Assembly (NCBI GenBank): GCA_038532735.1
Contig: JBCBAC010000001.1
Coordinates: 434,001 to 498,000, forward strand
DNA length: 64,000 nt
Origin: JAHTBL01 sp038532735
GTDB taxonomy: Bacteria > Pseudomonadota > Alphaproteobacteria > Rhodobacterales > Rhodobacteraceae
Direction of reading: 5' to 3'
Part shown: piece after piece, positions 1 through 8,599 of the stretch
How the letters are laid out: each line of letters starts with the position of its first letter
Numbering within the stretch: position 1 is the stretch's first letter
Made by a program: the position numbers and the translations under genes
The notes under the pieces: generated by a model
Seen by the model: only the letters and a program-made list of their open reading frames with translations
Told to the model about the DNA's origin: nothing
Database searches by the model: none

Positions 1-94
1 TACCGCGCACCGCCAAGGGCGCATCACCGACTGCGATATCAGAGATCACGCGGCCTTCGTCAGCGGCGAGGGTGAGGAGGGTTTCCGGGTTCAT
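1..94 (-). CDS. Metal ABC transporter ATP-binding protein, 5' end only
   Basis: Only about 31 codons are inside the window. The visible product begins MNPETLLTLAADEGRVISD and runs into PLAVRG, which resembles the first strand of an ABC ATPase domain; the Walker A motif would lie outside. Its ATG shares one base with the TGA of the upstream binding protein (TGATG), so the two are translationally coupled. The assignment as ATPase of a manganese/zinc importer rests mainly on this position after the binding-protein gene. Family membership is inferred and no catalytic motif is visible. Confidence 0.6.
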   Translation of the reverse strand, partial: MNPETLLTLAADEGRVISDIAVGDAPLAVRG

Positions 95-1047
95 CAGTTC
101 AACATCTCCGACATGCCGCGCTCTGGCGCTTCACCGCCCAGCGCGCGTGAAATCACGGTCACGTTGTGATCAATCATGCCTTGGTAAGTGCCTTCATAGG
201 TGCCAGCTTCGCCCATCGCGTCAGAGAATAACTCTCCGCCGATCTCGACCGTGTGACCTGCGGCGGCGGCCCCTTCGATCAAAGCGCGTATGTTGCGGTC
301 GGAGACGGAGCTTTCGACAAAGACCGCACGGATGTCACGCTCTACAAGCATGTCGACCAGCTCGGAGATACGCTGCAAACCCGCTTCCGATTCCGTGGAG
401 ATGCCTTGTATACCCATCACTTCGAACCCGTAAGCCGAGCCGAAATAGTTAAACGCGTCATGGGCGGTCAGCAGCACGCGGCTTTCCGGCGGGACAGAGC
501 CCAGCACGTTGCTGGCATAGCCTGCCAGCGCTTGCAGGTCCTGCAGATGGGCGTCGGCATTGGCGCGGAAGTCCTCCTCGTGATCGGGGGCCTGCACGAT
601 GAGCGCATCGCGCACATTGGCGACAACCAGCGCCCAGAGATTGGGGTTCATCCAGACATGGGGGTCGAACTTGTCGTCATAATCATCATGCCCGATCAGC
701 AGGTTGCGGGGCAGGGTCTCTGCCACGGCGACAACGGATGTTTCCCCGGCCAGTTCGGCCATGAACTCTTCCATCTGCGCTTCCAGATAGAGGCCGTGCC
801 ACAGCACCAGATCGGCATTGGCCATCGCCACGATATCGCTGCGGGTCTGGCGATAGGCGTGCGGGTCCACACCGGGGCCCATCAGCGTGCGCACCTCGAC
901 CAGATCACCGCCAACCTCGGCAACGGCATCGCCAATCATTCCGGTGGTCGTCACGACATTGAGCTTGTCGTGGGCGGCCGCAATGCCTGCGCTCATGGCA
1001 AGGCCAGCGGCAAAAATCGTCGCAAAGAAGTGGCGTTTACTCAGCAT
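94..1047 (-). CDS. Metal (Mn/Zn-type) ABC transporter substrate-binding protein
   Basis: This is a periplasmic solute-binding protein of the ZnuA/SitA/PsaA (cluster 9) family, 317 aa, which captures Mn2+, Zn2+ or Fe2+ for an inner-membrane ABC importer. The N-terminus is a signal peptide (MLSKRHFF, a hydrophobic stretch, then AAAHDKLNVV). Family metal-ligand regions are visible: DPHAYRQT near residue 63 and DPHVWMNP near residue 128, with further acidic and His residues in the C-terminal lobe. There is no long His-rich loop of the kind common in ZnuA, which slightly favours manganese. A GGAT ribosome-binding site precedes the ATG. Two TTGC-type palindromes lie about 60-105 bp upstream. It heads an operon with the ATPase gene that follows. 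Confidence 0.9.
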   Translation of the reverse strand: MLSKRHFFATIFAAGLAMSAGIAAAHDKLNVVTTTGMIGDAVAEVGGDLVEVRTLMGPGVDPHAYRQTRSDIVAMANADLVLWHGLYLEAQMEEFMAELAGETSVVAVAETLPRNLLIGHDDYDDKFDPHVWMNPNLWALVVANVRDALIVQAPDHEEDFRANADAHLQDLQALAGYASNVLGSVPPESRVLLTAHDAFNYFGSAYGFEVMGIQGISTESEAGLQRISELVDMLVERDIRAVFVESSVSDRNIRALIEGAAAAGHTVEIGGELFSDAMGEAGTYEGTYQGMIDHNVTVISRALGGEAPERGMSEMLN

Positions 1048-1108
1048 CGGGTTGGCATCCTTTCGCGGAATTCAAACACAAAAAGAGAGTTAGAACGCTT
1101 TCTTGATA

Positions 1109-1125
1109 TTGCAAACCATTCGCAA
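1109..1125 (-). promoter_or_regulatory. Mur/Fur-type operator-like palindrome, copy 1
   Basis: The 17-bp sequence TTGCAAACCATTCGCAA has symmetric TTGC/GCAA ends and inner AA/TT pairs. It lies upstream of the metal-binding-protein gene. TTGC/GCAA palindromes upstream of sit/mnt genes in alphaproteobacteria are usually read as binding sites for the manganese-responsive Fur homologue Mur. The regulator itself is not in the window, so that identity is inferred. Confidence 0.5.
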
Positions 1126-1136
1126 AGTCAATGCAG

Positions 1137-1153
1137 TTGCGACTTATTCGCAA
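1137..1153 (-). promoter_or_regulatory. Mur/Fur-type operator-like palindrome, copy 2
   Basis: TTGCGACTTATTCGCAA has perfect 6-bp arms (TTGCGA/TCGCAA) around 5 bp. It matches copy 1 in length and pattern, and the two centres are 28 bp apart, just under three helical turns. Tandem spacing of this kind suggests cooperative dimer binding. Function is inferred from position upstream of the metal importer. Confidence 0.5.
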
Positions 1154-1167
1154 TTTAGATCAGGCAC

Positions 1168-2496
1168 TCAATCTAGGGCTTTTGCGGGTTCATCACCCAA
1201 CATACGGACTTCGCGCTGCGGGAACGGGATGGAAATATTTTCAGCCTGGAACGCATCCCAAAGCGCCAGATAGACCGCGCCGCGCACATTCGTCAGACCG
1301 CCCGTCGGGTCTTTGATCCAGAACCGCAGGATATAATCGACCGAACTGTCGCCAAAGCCCACGATATGACAAACGGGCTTGCGGTAGTCGCTGAGCACCC
1401 GCCCGACAGACATTGCCGCCTCAATCGCAATGGCGCGCACCTTGTGGGGATCATCGCCATAAGCCGTGCCGAAATAGATATCGAGGCGGACGAATTCGTT
1501 GGAGTGAGACCAGTTGACCACCTGTCCTGTGATCAGATCCTCGTTCGGGATCAGGTATTCCTTGCCGTCTCGCGTGACGACCGACACGTAACGCGCGCCG
1601 AGAGAGTTGATCCAGCCGAACGTGTCGCCAAGGCTGATTACGTCGCCCGGTTTGATCGACTTGTCGAGCAGGATGATCACGCCCGACACAAGGTTCGAGA
1701 CGACCTTTTGCAGACCGAAACCAAGGCCCACACCGATGGCACCGGACAGAACCGCAAGCCCGGTCAGATCAAACCCGACCGCCCGCATCCCGATGAAGAA
1801 GGCTGCGCCATAAAGCACAACCTGCAGTGCCTTGACGACAAGCACCCGCATGGACGGGGAGATCTCCTCGTTCGCGCGAATACGCTCGGACGTGGTGGTC
1901 GAAATGAACCGCGCGCCAAAAAAGAGAATGCCCAGCATCACCACGGCGTTGATAATCAACAGCAGAGAGATGCGCGTTTCCCCAAATTCGATGGCGGCGC
2001 TATCAAGGACAGTTGTCGCCGTGTCGGTCAGCTCAAGGATTTGCAACGTAGCGAAAATCCACAGGCCATAGCGGATCAACGCTCTGAGGAATTTGTTGCG
2101 GATCAGACGGCTGAGCAGGGCGATGGCCAGCCAGACAAAGGCCAGCGTTGCGATGACGCTCAGAATGTAGGACCGGCTGGGCCATGTCACCTCGCGCATT
2201 ACGAAGACGACTGTCCAGATGACCGTGACGAAGATGATGGCCCTCAGCCGTTGGTGGAGCACCACCAGCAGTCGAATACGCCACTTTGGCCAGCCTTCCC
2301 GGCTGCGCATCCATTCATGAAGACGGGGTGCAAATATCCGAAACAGGATGTGGGAAAGCAGGAACAGCCCAACCGCAATGCCGATCTGATAGGCGTTCCA
2401 CGGGCGCAAAAGCGATTCCGCAAATGTGCCGATCTGCATCCAGAGCTCTTGACCTGTATCAAGCAGCTCTTCGGTAACGTTTTCTTCTGGTTCCAT
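1168..2496 (-). CDS. MscS-family mechanosensitive ion channel
   Basis: This is a 442-aa inner-membrane protein with several N-terminal transmembrane helices (from about residue 35 to 270) followed by a soluble MscS beta domain and C-terminal cage. The pore-lining helix and start of the beta domain are recognisable in GAIGVGLGFGLQKVVSNL and in LDKSIKPGDVI about residues 255-290. Members open under membrane tension and release solutes on osmotic downshock. The extra N-terminal helices make it longer than E. coli MscS (286 aa), as in many MscS-like proteins. It stands alone, with its 3' end close to the metal-importer promoter region. Confidence 0.93.
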   Translation of the reverse strand: MEPEENVTEELLDTGQELWMQIGTFAESLLRPWNAYQIGIAVGLFLLSHILFRIFAPRLHEWMRSREGWPKWRIRLLVVLHQRLRAIIFVTVIWTVVFVMREVTWPSRSYILSVIATLAFVWLAIALLSRLIRNKFLRALIRYGLWIFATLQILELTDTATTVLDSAAIEFGETRISLLLIINAVVMLGILFFGARFISTTTSERIRANEEISPSMRVLVVKALQVVLYGAAFFIGMRAVGFDLTGLAVLSGAIGVGLGFGLQKVVSNLVSGVIILLDKSIKPGDVISLGDTFGWINSLGARYVSVVTRDGKEYLIPNEDLITGQVVNWSHSNEFVRLDIYFGTAYGDDPHKVRAIAIEAAMSVGRVLSDYRKPVCHIVGFGDSSVDYILRFWIKDPTGGLTNVRGAVYLALWDAFQAENISIPFPQREVRMLGDEPAKALD

Positions 2497-2556
2497 CCCG
2501 ATCCCTGTCCTCAGCTCAAACGTTGCACACGCGGGGGGAGCGGTGCAACAGCGCTG

Positions 2557-3177
2557 TTATTGAACAGAAAACGCCACTTCGTTGCGACGGTTCCACGGCA
2601 ATGTGAAGGGATCGTCGTAAAAGTAGTAGCGCGGGGCGCCTGCGATCTGCAGACCTTCGGCGGCTGCATGGGCGCGCAGCTTGTCGGTGTGCCGCGCCAG
2701 ATTGCGGTCTGTGCCGCGCCCGGCAAAAGCGATCACCAGTTGCCGTTCTTGCGGGGCTTCGGTGAAGCGAATGGCGGGGTTCTTGGCCTCTGGCAGCGTG
2801 TCGATGCTGTATTCCGACGGCATCATGAAATTGACGGTCCAAGTGCCCTCTGACGCCGCGGTCTGGGCGACCGGCGCTGTCATGGAGACCTTCTCGGCCT
2901 CGACATTGCCGCCAAAGATGTAGTTGGCGAGCGTCCGAAATCCGCTGCTGATCGCGCTGGAGCGGCTACCGCGCACGGTCACTTCCGCAAGCAGATGCGG
3001 CTGATACTCGCGCAACTCCACATCACCATCGACGCGCACGACTTGATAAGGGGGCGTTTCATAACCGCGATACATCTCAGCCTCCGCATAGACGGCAAGG
3101 GCAGTAACAAACATCAGGCCGATCAGGCCAAGATGAACGGTCCGCGTGGCGGAGGATTTCTTGAAAATTTGCTTCAT
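2557..3177 (-). CDS. SOUL-family heme-binding protein
   Basis: This is a SOUL/HBP domain protein of about 206 aa. The chosen start (MKQIFKKSSATRTVHLGLIG) gives a normal exported N-terminus with basic residues and a hydrophobic core; an upstream ATG would add 12 unlikely residues. Family features are YETPPYQVVRVDGDVELREY near the mature N-terminus, KVSMTAPV, and a C-terminal PRYYFYDDPFTLPWNRRNEVAF. SOUL proteins bind heme or tetrapyrroles, and the bacterial role is not settled. It is divergent from leuC with about 100 bp between start codons. Confidence 0.87.
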   Translation of the reverse strand: MKQIFKKSSATRTVHLGLIGLMFVTALAVYAEAEMYRGYETPPYQVVRVDGDVELREYQPHLLAEVTVRGSRSSAISSGFRTLANYIFGGNVEAEKVSMTAPVAQTAASEGTWTVNFMMPSEYSIDTLPEAKNPAIRFTEAPQERQLVIAFAGRGTDRNLARHTDKLRAHAAAEGLQIAGAPRYYFYDDPFTLPWNRRNEVAFSVQ

Positions 3178-3277
3178 ACAGAGCTTTACGCAGCAGCGCA
3201 GCATCCGGATCACTCTTGATCTTGAAGCTATCCAAGCAGAGCGATATCACCCTCCCAGCTTATGAGGAGGCATTGTC

Positions 3278-4684
3278 ATGTCCGCGCCAAAGACACTTTA
3301 CGACAAGATCTGGGATGCTCACCTGGCCCATGAGGCTGAGGATGGCACCTGCCTTCTGTATATCGACCGCCACCTTGTCCACGAGGTCACCAGCCCGCAA
3401 GCGTTTGAAGGTCTGCGCATGACAGGCCGCAAGGTCCGCGCGCCCGACAAGACGATTGCAGTGCCCGATCACAACGTGCCCACCACGTGGGACCGCGAGA
3501 ATGGCATCGACAATGAGGAAAGCCGCATTCAGGTCGAAGCGCTTGATAAGAACGCCCGCGAGTTCGGCGTGCATTACTACCCGGTGAACGACATCCGTCA
3601 GGGTATTGTCCACATCATCGGCCCCGAACAGGGCTGGACCTTGCCCGGCATGACGATTGTGTGCGGTGACAGCCATACCGCGACGCATGGCGCTTTCGGT
3701 GCTCTGGCCCACGGCATTGGCACCTCCGAGGTGGAACATGTGCTCGCTACGCAGACGCTGATCCAGAAGAAATCCAAAAACATGAAGGTCGAGATCACCG
3801 GCAAGCTGCGTCCCGGTGTGACTGCCAAGGACATCACCCTGTCGGTGATTGGCGAGACCGGCACGGCTGGCGGCACGGGCTATGTGATCGAATATTGCGG
3901 CGAGGCCATTCGAGATCTGACGATGGAAGGCCGCATGACGGTCTGCAACATGGCCATCGAAGGCGGTGCGCGGGCGGGTCTGATCGCGCCTGACGAGACC
4001 ACGTTCGAATACGTCAAAGGCCGCCCCCACGCCCCTAAAGGCGCCCAATGGGAAGCAGCGTTGGCCTGGTGGAAGACGCTTTACTCCGACGACGGTGCGC
4101 ATTTCGACAAGGTCATCACGATCAAGGGCGAGGATATCGCGCCGGTCGTCACCTGGGGCACCTCGCCCGAGGATGTGCTGCCCATCACCGGCGTCGTCCC
4201 CGACCCGGCAGAGTTCGATGGCGGCAAGGTCGACGCCGCGAAACGCTCGCTCGATTACATGGGGCTGACCCCCGGCACGCGGCTGCAAGACGTGGACGTG
4301 GACGCTGTCTTCATCGGGTCTTGCACCAACGGCCGCATCGAAGACCTGCGCGCCGCGGCCGAAGTGGTCAAAGGCAAGAAGGTCAAAGACGGGATCATGG
4401 CGATGGTCGTCCCCGGATCGGGTCTGGTGCGCCTGCAAGCGGAAGAAGAAGGCTTGGCCGATATCTTCAAGGAGGCCGGGTTTGACTGGCGTCTGGCGGG
4501 CTGCTCGATGTGCCTTGGCATGAACCCCGACCAACTGGGGCCCGAGGTGCGCTGCGCCTCGACCTCAAACCGCAACTTCGAAGGCCGTCAGGGGCGCGGA
4601 TCGCGCACCCATCTGATGTCGCCCGCGATGGCGGCAGCGGCGGCGGTGACCGGCAAGCTGACGGACGTGCGCGAGCTAAACTGA
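3278..4684 (+). CDS. leuC: 3-isopropylmalate dehydratase, large subunit
   Basis: LeuC pairs with LeuD to isomerise 2-isopropylmalate to 3-isopropylmalate in leucine synthesis. The 468-aa length is normal. It belongs to the aconitase superfamily, and the [4Fe-4S] cluster cysteines are visible in GSCTNGR and in GCSMCLGMNPDQLGPEVRC. The substrate-loop motif HGAFGALAHGIGTSEVEHV is present. A GAGGAG ribosome-binding site precedes the ATG at a good distance. Unlike the usual leuCD arrangement, leuD lies 3 kb downstream with three genes between them. Confidence 0.97.
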   Translation: MSAPKTLYDKIWDAHLAHEAEDGTCLLYIDRHLVHEVTSPQAFEGLRMTGRKVRAPDKTIAVPDHNVPTTWDRENGIDNEESRIQVEALDKNAREFGVHYYPVNDIRQGIVHIIGPEQGWTLPGMTIVCGDSHTATHGAFGALAHGIGTSEVEHVLATQTLIQKKSKNMKVEITGKLRPGVTAKDITLSVIGETGTAGGTGYVIEYCGEAIRDLTMEGRMTVCNMAIEGGARAGLIAPDETTFEYVKGRPHAPKGAQWEAALAWWKTLYSDDGAHFDKVITIKGEDIAPVVTWGTSPEDVLPITGVVPDPAEFDGGKVDAAKRSLDYMGLTPGTRLQDVDVDAVFIGSCTNGRIEDLRAAAEVVKGKKVKDGIMAMVVPGSGLVRLQAEEEGLADIFKEAGFDWRLAGCSMCLGMNPDQLGPEVRCASTSNRNFEGRQGRGSRTHLMSPAMAAAAAVTGKLTDVRELN

Positions 4685-4889
4685 GCGCCCGGAAAGAGGG
4701 CGGCGCAAGCGTGTTCGGTGTTTGACTGAAAACGCGAGGCGTGCCCGCCCCGTTATCAAGGCCGCGCAAAAGGGCCGAGCCTTGCCCGAAATCCTGTCTT
4801 GAGGCACACTTCCTTGAGAAAAAGGGTCCGCAGCACCGCGACACCCGGAGCGCGCAGACCCGAGCCAGGCTTTGAGGGAGGCGCTCAGC

Positions 4890-5678
4890 ATGACATCCCG
4901 CACCGACGACACGCCCATTTTGCCGACGATCAACACCGTGACGGCCGACGATATCAAGGCAGCGCTGCGGGCAGGTTTTTCAGACTTCCGCGCCCGCCCC
5001 ATCATGAGCGGCTTTTTCGGGCTCTTTTACGCCCTCTTCGGGATCGCGCTGGTTTATAGTTTGATCCAGCTTGGGCATATCTGGCTCGTCATCCCAGCCC
5101 TTGTCGCGTTCCCGCTGGTCGCCCCCTTTGCCTGCGCGGGGCTTTATGAAATGTCGCGGCGGCTGCAAGAGGGCGAGGCGTTCACATGGTCCGATATCCT
5201 CGGCGTCATGGCCCGCCAGCGGCAGCGGGAAATGGGGTGGATGGCGTTTGTCACGCTGTTCATCCTTTGGGTCTGGTTCTACCAGTTCCGCACGGTGCTT
5301 GTGATCGTTCTGCAGAACGCCGCGTTTTCCGATCTGGACGGCTTTCTGCAAATTGTCTTCACAACGCCTGAAGGTTGGACATTTCTCGCCATTGGCACCT
5401 GTGTGGGCGCGCTCCTGTCGGCGGTGCTTTTCTCGGTCACGGTGGTGTCCATGCCGCTTCTGATGGACCGGGAGGTCGATTTCGTCTCGGCGATGATCCT
5501 GTCGGTGCGCGTTGTGGCGGAAAACCCGGCTGTGATGCTGGGCTGGGCTGCAGTCATCACTGTGACAGTGGTGCTATCGCTTCTGCCCGCCTTTCTGGGG
5601 CTGATCTTCACCTTGCCGATCCTTGGGCACACGACATGGCACCTCTATCAGCGTGCGGTCACACCACCTGAGATGTGA
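4890..5678 (+). CDS. DUF2189 integral membrane protein
   Basis: This protein of about 262 aa has roughly six hydrophobic segments starting at residue 40. The pattern FRARPIMSGFFGLFYALFG followed by PLVAPFACAGLYEMSRRLQEGE is typical of DUF2189, an uncharacterised family of membrane proteins. The start is ATG preceded by GGGAGG; an upstream in-frame TTG would add six residues and lacks a better site. No operon partner is evident. It lies between leuC and the convergent HupE gene. Confidence 0.85.
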   Translation: MTSRTDDTPILPTINTVTADDIKAALRAGFSDFRARPIMSGFFGLFYALFGIALVYSLIQLGHIWLVIPALVAFPLVAPFACAGLYEMSRRLQEGEAFTWSDILGVMARQRQREMGWMAFVTLFILWVWFYQFRTVLVIVLQNAAFSDLDGFLQIVFTTPEGWTFLAIGTCVGALLSAVLFSVTVVSMPLLMDREVDFVSAMILSVRVVAENPAVMLGWAAVITVTVVLSLLPAFLGLIFTLPILGHTTWHLYQRAVTPPEM

Positions 5679-5705
5679 GGCGCGCAGGCGTCATCCCGCG
5701 CTGCC

Positions 5706-5745
5706 TCTCCTTCTTTTGTCCTTAAATACCTGAGCCGACCCTCAG
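5706..5745 (-). repeat. Dispersed intergenic repeat, minus-strand copy
   Basis: Reading on the minus strand just after the HupE stop codon, the sequence contains GGTATTTAAGGACAAAAGAAGG. It matches the core of the element found at five other places in this window (GGTATTT, a 5-6 base gap, then ACAAAAGAAG). This copy lacks the long GC-rich hairpins seen in the copies near 33.1 and 54.0 kb. The gap between the two convergent genes holds nothing else recognisable. Confidence 0.55.
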
Positions 5746-6869
5746 AAAAAGACGCGTTCTATCGTCCAGTATGCGCCCACCAAACCAATCGCGATTGAGG
5801 CCGGAATGGCGATATAAGCGCGATACCAGGGTTTCTTGCCGAACGGGATGCCGATCAGGATGAATGCGATGGCGATCACGGCTAGCTGACCAATTTCCAC
5901 CCCGATGTTGAACGCGATCAACCCGCTGATAAAGCGCGCGGGATCGAGGCCGATATCACCCAGCACGGAGGCAAAGCCAAGACCGTGCAATAGACCAAAG
6001 GCGAAGATCACCGCCGTGCGTCGCCAAGTGATCGCGCCACCTATGACGTTCTCCACGGCAATATAGACGATGGAGAGCGCGATGAGTGGTTCCACGACAC
6101 TCGCGGGAACTGTGACGATGCCAAGCGTCGCCATAGCCAGCGTGACTGTATGGGCCAGCGTAAAGGCGGTGACCTGAATGAGCAGCGGTCGGATCGCGAG
6201 GCTGAAGAAGAACAGCCCCAGCACGAACAGGATATGGTCGAGGCCTTTGGGGATGATGTGTTCAAACCCGATGATGAGATAATCAACAAAAGCAGCCATC
6301 GCGCTGACCTGGGCCACGCCGTCGCGGGGCATCGGTTCGGTCACGGCGCCTTGGGTAAGATAGGCGGTGTAGCCTTCCTCCCCCTCGCCCTGACGGACCA
6401 CCAGCGGCCCGTATTCAGAGGCCCAGCCCATCACCAGCGGGGCATCGCCTTCAGGCAGATCGGCGCGGAGGGTGATCGTCGCGTCGCGGGGCAGTTCCAG
6501 ATCAGGCTCGGGCGTGATCGTGACCTCGCCCAGTTCGGGGCTCAGTGCGGTATCGCCGACCGTCATTGTAATGCCCGTTGAAATCTCGTCCCAACCGTCG
6601 CGGAAAAGCGCTTCCAGATCGGAGGGATCAAGCGCGCGGAGGCGGTCATATTCTCCGGCTTCGGGGCTGTTATCTGTGTCATCCAGCCCGTTGAGGTCCA
6701 TTCCGGCGACGAGCGGTTCCAGCGTCAACCGCATCTCCACCTCGGCCATGGTGTCGTTCACGATGACATCGGCCACTGCGGGCCGAACCTCATGCGCTTG
6801 TGTCAGCGTCGCCCATCCCAGCAGGATTGACATTAACGCGACCCATGCCACCCTCAGTCCAACTGTCAT
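5742..6869 (-). CDS. HupE/UreJ-family membrane protein with periplasmic N-terminal domain
   Basis: This 375-aa protein has a signal peptide (MTVGLRVAW... ending near TQAHEVRPA), a periplasmic region of about 170 residues, and then a HupE/UreJ_2 membrane domain. The membrane domain shows IIGFEHIIPKGLDHILFVLGLF, TLAHTVTLA and FGLLHGLGFASVLGD. The His-rich helices are typical of nickel/cobalt permeases of the HupE/UreJ type, but the metal is not known for this two-domain form. Its ATG is only 14 bp from the divergent DUF4198 start, and an AAGGGGG ribosome-binding site lies in that gap. Confidence 0.87.
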   Translation of the reverse strand: MTVGLRVAWVALMSILLGWATLTQAHEVRPAVADVIVNDTMAEVEMRLTLEPLVAGMDLNGLDDTDNSPEAGEYDRLRALDPSDLEALFRDGWDEISTGITMTVGDTALSPELGEVTITPEPDLELPRDATITLRADLPEGDAPLVMGWASEYGPLVVRQGEGEEGYTAYLTQGAVTEPMPRDGVAQVSAMAAFVDYLIIGFEHIIPKGLDHILFVLGLFFFSLAIRPLLIQVTAFTLAHTVTLAMATLGIVTVPASVVEPLIALSIVYIAVENVIGGAITWRRTAVIFAFGLLHGLGFASVLGDIGLDPARFISGLIAFNIGVEIGQLAVIAIAFILIGIPFGKKPWYRAYIAIPASIAIGLVGAYWTIERVFF

Positions 6870-6883
6870 TCCGGAGCCCCCTT

Positions 6884-7687
6884 ATGATTTGTCGTTTGCT
6901 TACTGCTATCGGTTTTTTGCTCTGCGTCCAGCCCAGTTTTGCGCATGAGTTCTGGGTCTCGCCTGCAGCGTACCAGCTTGAGGCCAGCGATAACGCCGTG
7001 GTCCATCTGCGCGTGGGTGAGGCGTTCAAGGGCCCCGCGTTTAGCTATATCGCGCGACAGACGGCGCGGTTTGATCTGGTGCAGGGCGATACGGTGATGC
7101 CGATCACGGCACGGACCGGGGACAATCCAGCGATGGATATGCCGCTGGAGGGTGATGGACTTTGGATCGTCGTGCATGAGACCGCCGACAGCACGCTCAC
7201 CTATCGCGCCCGCGAGAAATTCGAGGCGTTCGTGGCCCATAAGGCGTTCCCTGATACGCTTGAGGATCACACCGCGCGCGGGTTGCCGGACGACGGATTC
7301 AAAGAAAGCTACCGTCGCTTCGCCAAGGCGCTGATTGCGGTGGGCGACGGGGCTGGGCAGGATCGCCGGGTTGGCCTGCGGACCGAGATCGTGGCGCTGG
7401 CCAACCCTTACACGGATGATCTGAGTAAAGGGATGCCGGTGCAGGTGCTTTATGAAGGTGCTCCCCGTGCCGCCGCTCAGGTTGAACTTTTTGCAAAGGC
7501 GCCTGATGGCACGGTTGAGGTCACGTTGCATCAGACCGATGCAGAGGGGCGCGTGCGCTTGCCGGTCCAGCAGGGCACGGAATATCTGGTCGATGCGGTC
7601 AAGATGGTTGCTTTGGACAATGACGATCCGGAAGCGGGCCCGGTCTGGGAATCGCTTTGGGCGGCGCTGACCTTCAAGACGCCCTGA
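6884..7687 (+). CDS. DUF4198-family periplasmic protein (possible metal-uptake partner)
   Basis: This protein of about 267 aa starts at an ATG preceded by CCGGAG. The signal peptide (MICRLLTAIGFLLCVQPSFA) is followed directly by HEFWVSPAAYQLE. A mature N-terminus beginning with His is common in DUF4198/NikK-like proteins associated with nickel or cobalt uptake. The C-terminus (TDAEGRVRLPVQQGTEYLVDAVKM) fits the beta-sandwich of that family. The divergent neighbour is a HupE-type permease, which supports a joint role in metal handling. The metal is not determined. Confidence 0.82.
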   Translation: MICRLLTAIGFLLCVQPSFAHEFWVSPAAYQLEASDNAVVHLRVGEAFKGPAFSYIARQTARFDLVQGDTVMPITARTGDNPAMDMPLEGDGLWIVVHETADSTLTYRAREKFEAFVAHKAFPDTLEDHTARGLPDDGFKESYRRFAKALIAVGDGAGQDRRVGLRTEIVALANPYTDDLSKGMPVQVLYEGAPRAAAQVELFAKAPDGTVEVTLHQTDAEGRVRLPVQQGTEYLVDAVKMVALDNDDPEAGPVWESLWAALTFKTP

Positions 7688-7745
7688 TCTTGCGAGCCTT
7701 CGCGCGATCGCGTATCAGCGGGCGAAGTCGCAAAGAGGGCGCGTT

Positions 7746-8351
7746 ATGGACAAATTCGAGACACTGACCGGGATCGCGGCACCGATGCCGCTGATGAATA
7801 TCGATACCGATATGATTATCCCTAAACAGTTTCTGAAAACGATCAAACGCTCGGGCCTTGGGGTGAACCTTTTCGACGAGATGCGCTATGACGCCGACGG
7901 CAACGAGAACCCGGATTTCGTGCTGAACCAGCCCGCGTATCGCGAGGCGCAAATCATCGTGGCGGGCGATAATTTCGGCTGCGGCTCCTCGCGCGAGCAC
8001 GCGCCTTGGGCGCTGCTGGATTTCGGGGTGCGCTGCGTGATCTCGACCTCTTTCGCGGACATCTTCTACAACAACTGCTTTAAGAACGGCATCCTTCCGA
8101 TCGTGCTGCCGAAAGAGCAGGTCGATGTGCTGATGCAAGACGCCGAGAAGGGTGCCAACGCCCGCATGACGGTCGATCTGGAGGCGCAAACGGTCACGAC
8201 TTCGGATGGCACCACGTTCGCGTTTGAGATTGACGCGTTCAAGCGGCGCTGCCTGCTAGAAGGGCTCGATGATATCGGTCTGACGATGGAAAAGGCCGCC
8301 AGCATTGATGCGTTTGAGGAAACAGCCGCCCAAGCGCGGCCTTGGGTCTGA
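7746..8351 (+). CDS. leuD: 3-isopropylmalate dehydratase, small subunit
   Basis: LeuD is the 201-aa swivelling subunit that completes the LeuCD isomerase. Key motifs are PLMNIDTDMIIPKQFLK near the N-terminus, DNFGCGSSREHAPWAL, and NNCFKNGILPI. Length and domain content are normal. The ribosome-binding site is an AAGAGGGC stretch upstream of the ATG. It is separated from leuC by DUF2189, HupE and DUF4198 genes and from leuB by two unrelated genes, so it probably has its own promoter. Confidence 0.97.
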   Translation: MDKFETLTGIAAPMPLMNIDTDMIIPKQFLKTIKRSGLGVNLFDEMRYDADGNENPDFVLNQPAYREAQIIVAGDNFGCGSSREHAPWALLDFGVRCVISTSFADIFYNNCFKNGILPIVLPKEQVDVLMQDAEKGANARMTVDLEAQTVTTSDGTTFAFEIDAFKRRCLLEGLDDIGLTMEKAASIDAFEETAAQARPWV

Positions 8352-8599
8352 CACCCGTCTTCACCTCTATATGTTGATCGCGGCACTAGGCTGCCCCAAG
8401 AGTTGCGCGGAATTGATGTATTCCCGCACCACCTTCTCCATGAAAAAGCCACAGAAATTACCATTGATTAAACAGTAAGTTGCGGTGCGAGGGGTTTGTC
8501 GCCACACTGTTTTCAATTGAGGTAGTGCCGTCAGGCACGATCAAGTTGGGACAAAGGCGCGGCATCGAATCGTGCCAGACCAAGTTGAGGGTAAGGGCT

